Below the pieces are notes generated by a model, which had not been told where the DNA came from, searched no databases, and was given only the letters and a program-made list of their open reading frames with translations. From Dorea sp. AF36-15AT (GTDB lineage Bacteria > Bacillota > Clostridia > Lachnospirales > Lachnospiraceae): a stretch of 64,000 nt of DNA. The position numbers and the translations under genes are program-made. Positions 1 through 6,902 of this stretch are shown one piece after another. Where the stretch lies: NCBI RefSeq assembly GCF_003477705.1, contig NZ_QUDV01000007.1, forward strand, positions 62,001 to 126,000. Direction: 5' to 3'. Every line of letters starts with the position of its first letter. The first letter of the stretch is position 1.

Positions 1-774
1 TGTATCTTTCAGTTCTCTTGATGCCATACCGATGTCATAGGTTCCATCAATTGCTGATGTCATACCTGTTGTAGAATCAGTTGTCTGAAGTTCAATCTCT
101 GCATCCGGATTGTTCTCTTTGTATGCCTCGATCAGTTTCTCCATCAGAGGTGATACAGAAGAAGATCCACCAACTACAATTTTTCCTGAAGGGTTAGATC
201 CTGAAAATGGCTCTGCATTGTCATCAGAAATATATCCGTTCTCAGCTACAACAGCCTGACCTTCTTTACTGAGGATAAATGAGATAAAGTCTTTTGCAAG
301 TTCGCTTTCGCTTCCTTCTTTTGTTGCAATGTTAAACGGTCTTGATACTTTGTAATCTCCACTCTTTACATTATCAGCAGTTGCTTCCGCTCCATCAATC
401 TTAACTGCCTTTACGCTGTCATCCAGAGCTCCGAGAGATACATAACCAATCGCATAATCATCACCGGCTACTGTTGTCAGCATAACGGATGTACTGTTAG
501 TGATCTGCGCCTCATCGGTAGTATTGTCAACCTTCTCATCTCCGTTTTTTTCTTCAATACCGAACAGTTCGATAAATGCTCCTCTTGTTCCTGATCCATC
601 TTCTCTGGATACCACACTGATGTCATTTGCTGCATCCCAGTCAGAAGAAGCCTCCGTTTTACTATCTGAGCTGCTGTCAGACGATGTATCACTACTATTA
701 TTTCCGCATCCTGCGATCATTCCTGTCACCATGGCGCATACGCCAGCTACTGCTATAACTTTTTTAAATTTCAT
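1..774 (-). CDS. pstS: Phosphate ABC transporter substrate-binding lipoprotein (PstS-like), 3' end outside window
   Basis: Binds phosphate outside the membrane and delivers it to the Pst ABC permease. The first 258 codons are visible. A lipoprotein signal peptide runs to the lipobox I-A-G-C (Cys23), followed by a Ser/Asp-rich linker. The phosphate-loop motif SREDGSGTRG is at about residues 56-65. The motif VVGGSSSVSPLMEKL, normally at the N-terminus of PstS, appears only near residue 200, so the two halves look circularly permuted. The start is ATG at 774, 10 nt after AAGGAG; an ATG at 783 lies too close to that site. The rest of a pst operon would be expected to the left of the window. The family call is firm; phosphate specificity is inferred from the motifs. 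Confidence 0.88.
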   Translation of the reverse strand, partial: MKFKKVIAVAGVCAMVTGMIAGCGNNSSDTSSDSSSDSKTEASSDWDAANDISVVSREDGSGTRGAFIELFGIEEKNGDEKVDNTTDEAQITNSTSVMLTTVAGDDYAIGYVSLGALDDSVKAVKIDGAEATADNVKSGDYKVSRPFNIATKEGSESELAKDFISFILSKEGQAVVAENGYISDDNAEPFSGSNPSGKIVVGGSSSVSPLMEKLIEAYKENNPDAEIELQTTDSTTGMTSAIDGTYDIGMASRELKDT

Positions 775-842
775 CTTTTCCATACTCCTTTTGTTCTGTG
801 TTTTGTGTTCTTCACTTCACATTTAGAATCATACAGGTACTA

Positions 843-871
843 TGTTAAATCTGAAATCCAGGAAATGTTAA
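843..871 (-). promoter_or_regulatory. Possible Pho box upstream of pstS
   Basis: On the minus strand two TTAACA hexamers lie 23 bp apart (843-848 and 866-871), about 70-100 bp upstream of the pstS start. PhoP/PhoB boxes in Firmicutes are TTAACA-like direct repeats with an 11-bp period, so two sites about two periods apart fit loosely, but the period is one base too long and the middle repeat is poor. Tentative. Confidence 0.35.
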
Positions 872-936
872 ATACAAGTAAAAGATAAGAACGGCTGTTT
901 TGCGAATATATGGGAGAAGTTCTGAACAGTTGCAGC

Positions 937-974
937 AAAAAAAGCTCCCGCTCTACAAAATGTAAAACGGGAGC
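937..974 (-). terminator. Intrinsic terminator of the alarmone synthetase gene
   Basis: On the minus strand a GC-rich stem (GCTCCCG paired with CGGGAGC, extended by TTTTACA/TGTAGAG with one mismatch) is followed directly by seven T. It begins 9 nt after the stop of the gene ending at 983. Confidence 0.9.
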
Positions 975-982
975 CTATGCCC

Positions 983-1705
983 TTAGACACTCTCTGTACG
1001 TTTTAATAACTCTTCCTGCTCTTTCAGCTTATTATCAGCCACTTTTTCCTGCAGCTCTGCCTGCGTCTCCTGATTGGCGACACACGCAAGAATTGCTTCA
1101 TTTAACTGAAGCATCTTATCATCCAATGTTGCTACCATATCAGCACACTCTTTCAAATCCCTGCTGATATAATCCGGCGCATTGCCTTCAAACTTATAAT
1201 ATATCTTATGTTCCAGACTTGCCCAGAAATCCATTGCAATCGTCCGTATCTGGATCTCTACCTTCGTATCGACAACACTGTCTGACAGGAAAATCGGCAC
1301 TGACACCAGCATATGATAGCTCTTATATCCGCTTTCTTTCGGATTCTTAATGTAGTCCTTGATTGACAACACCTTGAGATCTGTCTGATTACCTATCATC
1401 TCTGCCAATTTATATATATCAGAAGTAAAAGAACAGATCAGACGCACACCTGCAATATCATTCACATACTTCACCATGTTCTCGATCGATGTCTCGTGTC
1501 CGTTGCGCTTTAACTTCTTAACAATACTCTCCGGGGTCTTAATTCTTGTCTTGATGTGTTCTATTGGATTGTAACTATGTACATGCTGAAATTCATCATT
1601 TAAAATCTCCAGCTTTGTACCCACTTCCTTCAACGCTGACGTATATAAAAACATCACCGTCTTCCAGCTGTCTACATCCTCATAATTACGAATCGCTGTC
1701 TCCAT
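983..1705 (-). CDS. Small alarmone synthetase, RelA/SpoT nucleotidyltransferase domain only
   Basis: Predicted (p)ppGpp synthetase (GTP/GDP pyrophosphokinase) of the single-domain class (RelQ/YjbM-like). The 240-residue protein has a RelA_SpoT synthetase fold at about residues 45-170, with KTPESIVKKLKR (56-67), NDIAGVRL (82-89), GYKSYH (126-131) and the catalytic signature VEIQIRT (149-155) followed by DFWASLEHKI. It has no HD hydrolase, TGS or ACT domain, as expected for a stand-alone synthetase. The tail after about residue 200 is a charged, probably coiled-coil helix. It is monocistronic, with its own promoter and terminator. Which subclass (RelP or RelQ) it belongs to cannot be decided here. 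Confidence 0.9.
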   Translation of the reverse strand: METAIRNYEDVDSWKTVMFLYTSALKEVGTKLEILNDEFQHVHSYNPIEHIKTRIKTPESIVKKLKRNGHETSIENMVKYVNDIAGVRLICSFTSDIYKLAEMIGNQTDLKVLSIKDYIKNPKESGYKSYHMLVSVPIFLSDSVVDTKVEIQIRTIAMDFWASLEHKIYYKFEGNAPDYISRDLKECADMVATLDDKMLQLNEAILACVANQETQAELQEKVADNKLKEQEELLKRTESV

Positions 1706-1760
1706 ACTGTAATAATCCTCTCCTCTCTATGGAAGAGTCTTAACGTACTTATTTGGTTTT

Positions 1761-1789
1761 AGTATAGCACAATTGTTGAAGTTTGTCAT
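1761..1789 (-). promoter_or_regulatory. Promoter of the alarmone synthetase gene
   Basis: Minus-strand ATGACA (-35, 1784-1789), 17-bp spacer, TATACT (-10, 1761-1766), about 55 bp upstream of the start codon at 1705. Confidence 0.7.
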
Positions 1790-1920
1790 AAAATTCACAC
1801 TTTTTTAAGAATGTCATTTCCTGTCATTTCTCAGAAAAGTATTTGTCTTTTACTTCCATGATGTTTATAATATCCACAAAACTCAATAATTTCCACATTC
1901 ATCTACAGGAGTGATATACA

Positions 1921-2799
1921 TTGTTAAAATATGATATTATACTGGACATCTGCAACACACACAGTCTTTCAGCTACTGCTGAAAAATACAGTTATTCCCA
2001 ACCAGCAGTCAGCCAGATCGTAAAGAATTTTGAAAAGGAACTTGGCATGCAGCTCTTTACCAGAACCAAAGGTGGTATGCAGCTTCTCCCCGGAACAGAA
2101 AGTATCATTTCTTCTCTCCGTAAAATCTGTTATGAAGAAGACAATATCAAACGAATTGCTTCACGTCTGACCAGTCTGGAAAATGGTCATATCCGGATTG
2201 GTACACTCCAAAGTATCTCTTATCACTGGCTTCCGGACATCCTGCAGGAATTTTCTGAAGAATATCCGAATATTACTTTTGAAATAACTGTAGGTGGTTC
2301 TAAAAAAATTCAAGACAAGCTACAACAAAACAAACTTGATATCATATTCTCGTCAGATTATAAGCTCGCATCGAATGTGTCTTTTTATCCCCTTGGGTCT
2401 GACGAACTGATGGTCCTGACCTCCAGAACCCATCCACTCTCTGAACACCTGTCTGTGTCCATTCAGGATATTGCAAACGAAGAATATATATCAGATGTGG
2501 ATAAACTGGACTTTGAAGCAGGAGAAATATTAGATAAATACGGGATACAGCCACAGATCCGTTTTTATATGAATGATGATTTTGCTGTTCAGAAAATGGT
2601 AGAAGCCGGATTTGGAATTTCCATTTTACCACAGCTATTACTCTATCATACGCCATTTGATATCTGCGTCCGCCCATTTACAGAACATTTTAAACGGACA
2701 CTGGGAGTGGCATTCCGTAATGACACTGACATCTCCCCGGCTGTTCAAAAATTACTGGAATATGTAAGAAACTGGGAAGAAATCGCTGTAACTTTATAA
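1921..2799 (+). CDS. LysR family transcriptional regulator
   Basis: 292-residue DNA-binding regulator. A winged helix-turn-helix at residues 1-62 includes SATAEKYSYSQPAVSQIVKNFE and ELGMQLFTRTKGGMQLL. A periplasmic-binding-like effector domain follows (about 90-290). The start is TTG at 1921, nine bases after AGGAG; no ATG fits better. The gene stands alone between the alarmone synthetase and a small membrane protein gene, so its targets are not evident from context. The effector is unknown. Confidence 0.9.
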   Translation: MLKYDIILDICNTHSLSATAEKYSYSQPAVSQIVKNFEKELGMQLFTRTKGGMQLLPGTESIISSLRKICYEEDNIKRIASRLTSLENGHIRIGTLQSISYHWLPDILQEFSEEYPNITFEITVGGSKKIQDKLQQNKLDIIFSSDYKLASNVSFYPLGSDELMVLTSRTHPLSEHLSVSIQDIANEEYISDVDKLDFEAGEILDKYGIQPQIRFYMNDDFAVQKMVEAGFGISILPQLLLYHTPFDICVRPFTEHFKRTLGVAFRNDTDISPAVQKLLEYVRNWEEIAVTL

Positions 2800-2818
2800 G
2801 TATTTTATATTACCTCTA

Positions 2819-2860
2819 TAAAAATAACGAATATTACCGTTATTTTTACAGGGGATTTTT
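2819..2860 (+). terminator. AT-rich hairpin and T-run after the LysR gene
   Basis: AAAATAACG (2821-2829) pairs with CGTTATTTT (2838-2846), and a run of T follows ten bases later (2856-2862). The stem is weak in GC, so termination may be partial. Confidence 0.4.
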
Positions 2861-2902
2861 TTATTATAAGAATTTTGAATTTTATCTATAATTTTTCATT
2901 AA

Positions 2903-2931
2903 TTGGCGAATCCACTGTAACGGTGTATACT
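2903..2931 (+). promoter_or_regulatory. Promoter of the small membrane protein gene
   Basis: TTGGCG (2903-2908), 17-bp spacer, TATACT (2926-2931). It lies downstream of the first in-frame ATG at 2875, so that ATG would not be in this transcript. This supports the start at 2995. Confidence 0.65.
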
Positions 2932-2994
2932 GTGCCTAACACAAAAAAGCAACCCTTATTAACACATTTAACTACAGAACAGGAGGAACTCACC

Positions 2995-3162
2995 ATGACA
3001 GAATTTATCAACGTTTTACTTATAGGATATACCATATTACAGGCAGTTATGTATATTACCCTTGCAGTCAGAGAAGACAGAGAAGCAAAGGAAGCAAAAG
3101 AGAAAAGAAAGGACGTGAAGAATGATTCCGTACACAAACAGGTTCAGTTTCAGTCTATCTAA
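2995..3162 (+). CDS. Small membrane protein, unknown function
   Basis: 55 residues starting at ATG 2995, six bases after AGGAGGAA. One hydrophobic segment (INVLLIGYTILQAVMYITLAV, about residues 4-24) is followed by a strongly charged, Glu/Lys-rich helix (REDREAKEAKEKRKD) and a polar tail, so this is a single-pass membrane peptide with a cytosolic coiled-coil-like tail. It has its own promoter (2903-2931) and a 13-bp hairpin downstream. A 10-bp direct repeat (AAAGCAACCC) occurs on either side of the gene at 2946 and 3193. I do not recognise the family. Confidence 0.65.
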   Translation: MTEFINVLLIGYTILQAVMYITLAVREDREAKEAKEKRKDVKNDSVHKQVQFQSI

Positions 3163-3202
3163 TCATACGCTTTTCCGAAAAGCTTATGGCATAAAGCAAC
3201 CC

Positions 3203-3238
3203 GAACGAGCACAGTTAAAGTAAACACTGTGCTCGTTC
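3203..3238 (+). terminator. 13-bp perfect hairpin after the small membrane protein gene
   Basis: GAACGAGCACAGT (3203-3215) and its exact complement (3226-3238) enclose a 10-nt loop. There is no real T-run, so it may be a 3'-end stabilising structure or a weak terminator. A second short hairpin (GCTTTT/AAAAGC) lies just before it at 3169-3183. Confidence 0.5.
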
Positions 3239-3517
3239 TTAATGCAGGATACACGTCAGTTAGCACTCTTTCCATTGATGAAATCTCATATATGTTTGTC
3301 TAGATTAATCCAAGTAATTTTTATAAAGCTTTTCAAGAATATTATGAATATGCTCCGACGGAAAGGTTTGATTTATTTTTGTTTTTTTATATTTATTCTG
3401 ATCATTTTATTTACATATTATATTTTATATGTTAACATTATAATAATCCATGTAATTGCGACTATTTTTAGTTGCAAAACATTCTATACACATATATTAT
3501 TATAATTAGGAGTACAA
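3239..3517. other. AT-rich spacer before hicAB
   Basis: An open frame of 87 codons exists here (3242-3505) but has no ribosome binding site and a low-complexity Ile/Phe content, so I do not call it. Near the right end are a TATAAT (about 3440-3445) and the hicAB operator candidate. Confidence 0.5.
3456..3477 (+). promoter_or_regulatory. Candidate HicB operator
   Basis: Interrupted palindrome TTGCGACT-N6-AGTTGCAA (one mismatch) that ends 40 bp before the hicA start and just downstream of a TATAAT. Ribbon-helix-helix antitoxins normally bind such inverted repeats in their own promoter. Inferred from position and symmetry only. Confidence 0.4.
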
Positions 3518-3772
3518 ATGGGGAGAAAAGAAAAATTAATTAAAGAACTAAAAAAACGTCCAAAAACATTTGCTTTTGCAGATGCCGAGAGCCTATTAAA
3601 TTATTTAGATTTTGTACATTCCGACAAAGGGAGAACCAGCGGTTCACGTATAATGTTTGTCAGCGAAACTCATGGTTCCATCTTATTACATAAACCGCAT
3701 CCACAAAAAGATTTAAAAACTTATCAAATCAAGCAATTAGCCGATTATCTGGAACAGGAGGGATTAATTTGA
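3518..3772 (+). CDS. hicA: HicA family toxin (mRNA interferase)
   Basis: 84-residue double-stranded-RNA-binding-like protein predicted to cleave mRNA when not bound by HicB. The HicA core is visible: a basic N-terminus (KLIKELKKRPKTFAFADAESLLNYL), a GSR-I-MF strand, then SILLHKPHP and a C-terminal helix LADYLEQEGLI. In many HicA proteins the strand motif carries the catalytic His (GSHHxF). Here that position is Arg (TSGSRIMF), a variant seen in a Firmicutes subgroup. The start ATG follows a weak AGGAG. The gene overlaps hicB by four bases (TTGA), so translation is coupled. Confidence 0.82.
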   Translation: MGRKEKLIKELKKRPKTFAFADAESLLNYLDFVHSDKGRTSGSRIMFVSETHGSILLHKPHPQKDLKTYQIKQLADYLEQEGLI

Positions 3773-4101
3773 AAAACACAATGGAATATCAAGGATATGT
3801 TGGTACAGTAGAATTTTCAGAAGAAGATCGGGTATTTTTCGGAAAAGTATTGGGAATCCGTTCATTACTATCCTATGAAGGCACAACCGGAGAAGAATTA
3901 ATCAATGATTTCCACGGTGTAATTGATGATTACCTTGCGATGTGCAAAGAAAAAAAGATGAAGCCTGAAAAAGCATATAAAGGAAGTTTCAACATTCGGA
4001 TTTCACCAGATTTACACAAAAAACTGGCAATACAAGCTATTGCCAATAATATGTCATTAAACAGCTATATTGAAAAAACATTAAATGCAGCTATAGCTTG
4101 A
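3769..4101 (+). CDS. hicB: HicB family antitoxin with ribbon-helix-helix domain
   Basis: 110 residues. The N-terminal partial RNase H-like HicB domain (EYQGYVGTVEFSEEDRVFFGKVLGI, about 5-60) binds HicA. The C-terminal Arc-type ribbon-helix-helix (GSFNIRISPDLHKKLAIQAI, then NNMSLNSYIEKTL, about 68-108) binds DNA and represses the operon. The chosen start is TTG 3769, seven bases after AGGAGG and overlapping the hicA stop; ATG 3781 is an alternative. Usual toxin-first order for hicAB. Confidence 0.85.
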   Translation: MKNTMEYQGYVGTVEFSEEDRVFFGKVLGIRSLLSYEGTTGEELINDFHGVIDDYLAMCKEKKMKPEKAYKGSFNIRISPDLHKKLAIQAIANNMSLNSYIEKTLNAAIA

Positions 4102-4162
4102 TTTCCGTGGACATCGTTTTTTGTACGCTTCGCGTTAAACGGGATGCTCCGTGCTCCGCACT

Positions 4163-4428
4163 CCCTATCTCACGCTTCGCGTTAAAGCAGATCGCTTCGC
4201 GCTCTGTCACGGCAATTCGCATTCCGCAACTACGTTGCTCCATGCTCATTTCCGTGAGAATCGAAAAAGGTTAGATACCTTGGTGTACAAGCACCCCCTA
4301 TCTCACGCTTCGCGTTAAAGCAGATCGCTTCGCGCTCTGTCACGGCAATTCGCATTCCGCAACTACGTTGCTTCATGCTCATTTCCGTGAGAATCGAAAA
4401 AGGTTAGATACCTTGGTGTGCAAGCACC
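4163..4428 (+). repeat. Tandem duplication of a 133-bp non-coding unit
   Basis: Copy 1 spans 4163-4295 and copy 2 spans 4296-4428. I see only two base differences (CTCC/CTTC and GTGTAC/GTGTGC). Each unit contains ACGCTTCGCGTTAAA, a further short GCTTCGCG motif, a CCGCAACTACGTTGC segment and, at its end, the left arm of the hairpin described in the next entry. A third ACGCTTCGCGTTAAA is just upstream at about 4130. No coding frame of note, and the base composition is richer in GC than the flanks. Confidence 0.85.
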
Positions 4429-4445
4429 CCGGTATCTAACCTTTT
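4398..4445. terminator. Bidirectional hairpin between hicB and cobO
   Basis: AAAAGGTTAGATACC (4398-4412) is perfectly complementary to 4431-4445, with an inner GGTG/CACC stem. On the plus strand the stem ends in CTTTT, on the minus strand in a run of T, so it can serve both convergent genes. In copy 1 of the tandem repeat only the left arm exists. Confidence 0.7.
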
Positions 4446-4460
4446 CCTCTTCTTTTAACG

Positions 4461-4985
4461 CTAAAACTCTATTCCTTCTCTGGCGGATCTTCCTGTGTCG
4501 TATGGATGTTTTACTTTGGTCATTTCGGTGACGTAGTCGGCGCATTCGAAGAGTGCGTCGGTCATGTGATGACCTGTCATGACGATCTCGAGTCCGCGTG
4601 GTTTGTGTTTTACGAATTTTACCAGTTTTTCTTCACTTAACAGTCCAAGATCTACTGCACAGACTGCTTCATCCATAACTAATACGTCGAAATTGATGCA
4701 GAATTTGGCAATCTCATCGAGTGCCTTGGTGTTGTAATGTCTGTACTCTGCCTTCTCTTCGCTGTTCATCTGATTATAAAACTTGGTATGGCGTTTGCCT
4801 GGAAGTAATGTGATATTTGGAATCATCTCCAGTGCTTTTCGCTCGCTGGATGAATTATCTTTCATAAATTGGAATACAAGTACCTTTAGTCCGCTTCCTG
4901 CAGCACGTATTGCCTGTCCCATGGCAGCTGTTGTCTTTCCTTTTCCGTCTCCGTAATAAATGTGAACGAGTCCTGTTCCCAGCAT
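4461..4985 (-). CDS. cobO: Cob(I)yrinic acid a,c-diamide adenosyltransferase (CobO/BtuR family)
   Basis: Transfers the adenosyl group of ATP to cob(I)alamin or cob(I)yrinic acid a,c-diamide to form the coenzyme. The 174-residue protein has a Walker A loop GDGKGKTT (12-19), QFMKDNSSSERKAL, and the Walker B-like segment FDVLVMDEAVCAVDLGLL, with the typical C-terminus TEMTKVKHPYDTGRSAREGIEF. Length and motifs match the family. No other cobalamin genes are nearby, so salvage of imported corrinoid is as likely as de novo synthesis. A copy of the dispersed hairpin element lies in its upstream region (5056-5111). The start ATG follows AGGGGG. Confidence 0.92.
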   Translation of the reverse strand: MLGTGLVHIYYGDGKGKTTAAMGQAIRAAGSGLKVLVFQFMKDNSSSERKALEMIPNITLLPGKRHTKFYNQMNSEEKAEYRHYNTKALDEIAKFCINFDVLVMDEAVCAVDLGLLSEEKLVKFVKHKPRGLEIVMTGHHMTDALFECADYVTEMTKVKHPYDTGRSAREGIEF

Positions 4986-5055
4986 ATTTCCCCCTACTTT
5001 CTCTATGTTGCTCTTTCTTACTTATCTGATTTTTCGGATTATTCAACGCCTTTTC

Positions 5056-5111
5056 TCCACTGATGAGCAGACTCATATGGATTTGGAACGTTTAAACCCT
5101 GGCATCATATA
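5056..5111 (-). repeat. Dispersed CCAC-hairpin element, copy 1 (upstream of cobO)
   Basis: On the minus strand: ATGATGCCAGGG, a short A-rich stretch, then a hairpin (5056-5081) TCCA-TA-TGAG-TCTG-CTCA-TCAG-TGGA. It matches copies at 40541-40600 (plus) and 61300-61355 (minus). All three lie between a likely transcription start and the start codon of the next gene, in the same orientation as that gene. Here the distance to the cobO start is about 70 nt. Confidence 0.7.
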
Positions 5112-5128
5112 TCTTAGGGGGTTATTTC

Positions 5129-6193
5129 TTATAAGTCAAGCTTCATATCGCCATACTTGATCCATTCTTTTTTGCGCATGAATTCTGAGATTGCCAGAGT
5201 TACAATTGCCGGCAGTACAATCTGGATCACCAGAATCTTGATCAGTACTACCATCGGTGCCTCTGTGGCAACCATAGTCTGCCATGTCATGATCTGACCG
5301 ACCAGTCCTGCTGTTCCCATTCCGGAACCGGTTGCATTGCTTGTCATATGAAGCAGCATCGTTCCCACAGGTCCTAGGATTGCACTGGACAAAATGGCCG
5401 GGAGCCAGATTACTGGCTTACGTACGATATTCGGAACCTGCAGCATAGAAGTACCAATTCCCTGTGCCAGAAGTCCCCCTACTTTATTCTCACGATAACT
5501 TGCCACTGCAAATCCTACCATATTGCAGCAGCAGCCTACAGTTGCAGCTCCTGCTGCCAAACCTGACAGATTCAGGATAATACCGAGTGCTGCGGAACTG
5601 ATCGGCAGCGTCAGGATCATTCCCATCAATACTGATACTACGATACCCATAATAAATGGCTGTTGTTCTGTTCCCCAGTTAATGAGCGATCCAAGCCACG
5701 TCATAAATCCTGTGATCGGTGGTCCAAGGATCAGTCCTACCAGCGAGCCAGCGCCAATCGTCACTAACGGTGTCACCAGAATATCAATCTTTGTCTTACC
5801 AGTTACTAACTGTCCGAGCTCAATGCCTACGTATGCAGCAAGAAATGCACCTAATGGCTCTCCCGGTCCTGCATAGACCATCGTACCTTCCACTAATACG
5901 GTACCAGCCAACAGTTTACTTGCAAATGCACCAACCATTCCGGCTGTTGCAGAAGATACCACTACCAGCTGACTACATCCAAACTTATATGCTACACCAA
6001 TGCCGATGCCAGCTCCCGTCAATGAAGCCGCAACTTTTCCGATCACGAAGATCATATCCCCGATCGAGCCGCCGATCAATGTGCCAATCTGTTGAATGAT
6101 TGTTCCAATGATCAGTGTTGCAAATAATCCCTGCGCCATACCGCTCAAACCATCAATAAATATTCTGTCAAATATTTTTCTGCACTTTCCCAT
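5129..6193 (-). CDS. PTS EIIC-like membrane protein (PTS_EIIC_2 family)
   Basis: 354-residue polytopic membrane protein, rich in Gly/Ala, with about eight to ten hydrophobic segments and repeated glycine-rich loops (SGLAAGAATVGCCCNMVGFAVASYRENKVGG; NATGSGMGTAGLVGQ). It resembles the stand-alone 'PTS system, EIIC' family (PF13303), which lacks EIIA/EIIB partners and whose substrate is not established. The gene lies 88 bp downstream of the NiaR-type regulator on the same strand, and the gap holds a TGTCTTGTCA motif, so niacin-linked control or transport is possible but inferred. The ribosome site is AGGAG, 8 nt before ATG. Confidence 0.75.
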   Translation of the reverse strand: MGKCRKIFDRIFIDGLSGMAQGLFATLIIGTIIQQIGTLIGGSIGDMIFVIGKVAASLTGAGIGIGVAYKFGCSQLVVVSSATAGMVGAFASKLLAGTVLVEGTMVYAGPGEPLGAFLAAYVGIELGQLVTGKTKIDILVTPLVTIGAGSLVGLILGPPITGFMTWLGSLINWGTEQQPFIMGIVVSVLMGMILTLPISSAALGIILNLSGLAAGAATVGCCCNMVGFAVASYRENKVGGLLAQGIGTSMLQVPNIVRKPVIWLPAILSSAILGPVGTMLLHMTSNATGSGMGTAGLVGQIMTWQTMVATEAPMVVLIKILVIQIVLPAIVTLAISEFMRKKEWIKYGDMKLDL

Positions 6194-6228
6194 AACAAAA
6201 TCTCCTCATATCTACTCTCTATATTTGC

Positions 6229-6262
6229 ATTTACAGCAAATTACAGTTGTCTTGTCACGTGG
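6229..6262 (-). promoter_or_regulatory. Possible NiaR operator region before the EIIC-like gene
   Basis: The gap between the two genes contains an interrupted palindrome ATTTGC-N7-GCAAAT (about 6229-6245) and TGTCTTGTCA (about 6248-6257). NiaR boxes contain TGTCTTGACA-like sequence, so this is a plausible operator. Unproven. Confidence 0.3.
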
Positions 6263-6281
6263 AAAGTCTAACATATGAACT

Positions 6282-6800
6282 TTATGAAATCAAGAATTGT
6301 TTTTCTTTTAACCCTTCTTCTACCAGATCCAGAATCCGGTCCGATTCCGCTTCAATCGTATGAAAATGAATATCTCCGGTCAGTTCTTTTAACGGTCTGG
6401 CTGTATTGCCAAGAAGCTTCTCCATAAATTCATCCACATCCCGTCTGCTATTGATAAAGAGATCCACCGATATCTGACCATATAATTCATGCTCAACAAT
6501 CACATCCAACACCTTCGCCCCGGCATCCACAATACAGTAAAGCTCATCCCGCATCTGCTCATCCGTATGCTTCACTGCTACCACTCGCTTACAGGTCAAC
6601 TTATCCTCCTGCTTGCCGTATAACATGTAGCCTCTGTTAGTAGATAAAATATTCCTATTCGTTGCACGCAGAAGTGCGATATCTTGCACGATTACCTGTC
6701 TGCTGACACCAAGCCTCTTTGCAAGGCTTGTACCGGACAATGGATCTTTTTCTGTATTTAAGAGTTCCATGATTTCTTTTCTTCTCTTATCTCCGTCCAT
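6282..6800 (-). CDS. niaR: NiaR-type niacin-responsive repressor (HTH + 3H domain)
   Basis: 172 residues starting at ATG 6800, six bases after AGAGGTG; a GTG three codons earlier lies in that site. An N-terminal HTH_11 domain (KRRKEIMELLNTEKDPLSGTSLAKRLGVSRQVIVQDIALLRA) is followed by a 3H domain (about 75-170) with the family's conserved His residues, as in VEHELYG and HFHTIEAE. NiaR proteins repress NAD synthesis and niacin uptake genes when niacin is bound. No nad genes are in the window; the adjacent EIIC-like gene is the only apparent local target. Confidence 0.85.
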   Translation of the reverse strand: MDGDKRRKEIMELLNTEKDPLSGTSLAKRLGVSRQVIVQDIALLRATNRNILSTNRGYMLYGKQEDKLTCKRVVAVKHTDEQMRDELYCIVDAGAKVLDVIVEHELYGQISVDLFINSRRDVDEFMEKLLGNTARPLKELTGDIHFHTIEAESDRILDLVEEGLKEKQFLIS

Positions 6801-6852
6801 ATTTTTCACCTCTTGCTACATTGTTACACACCTATATCCATAAATGCAAGTC

Positions 6853-6881
6853 TTGACATTTACAGAATCTCCTCTTATGAT
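6853..6881 (+). promoter_or_regulatory. Promoter of the gene at 6903
   Basis: TTGACA (6853-6858), 17-bp spacer, TATGAT (6876-6881), 22 bp before the ATG. Confidence 0.8.
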
Positions 6882-6902
6882 ACGAACAGGGAGGATGGAC
6901 AT

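Noticed and set aside
3242..3505. 87-codon open frame in the AT-rich spacer before hicAB
   Set aside because: No ribosome site, low-complexity Ile/Phe sequence and it begins right after the hairpin; best seen as non-coding.
4163..4428. CRISPR-like repeat array
   Set aside because: Only two long units without spacers; a tandem duplication.
6813..6902. Upstream extension of the 88-residue gene
   Set aside because: It would begin before the promoter (6853-6881) and lacks a ribosome site.
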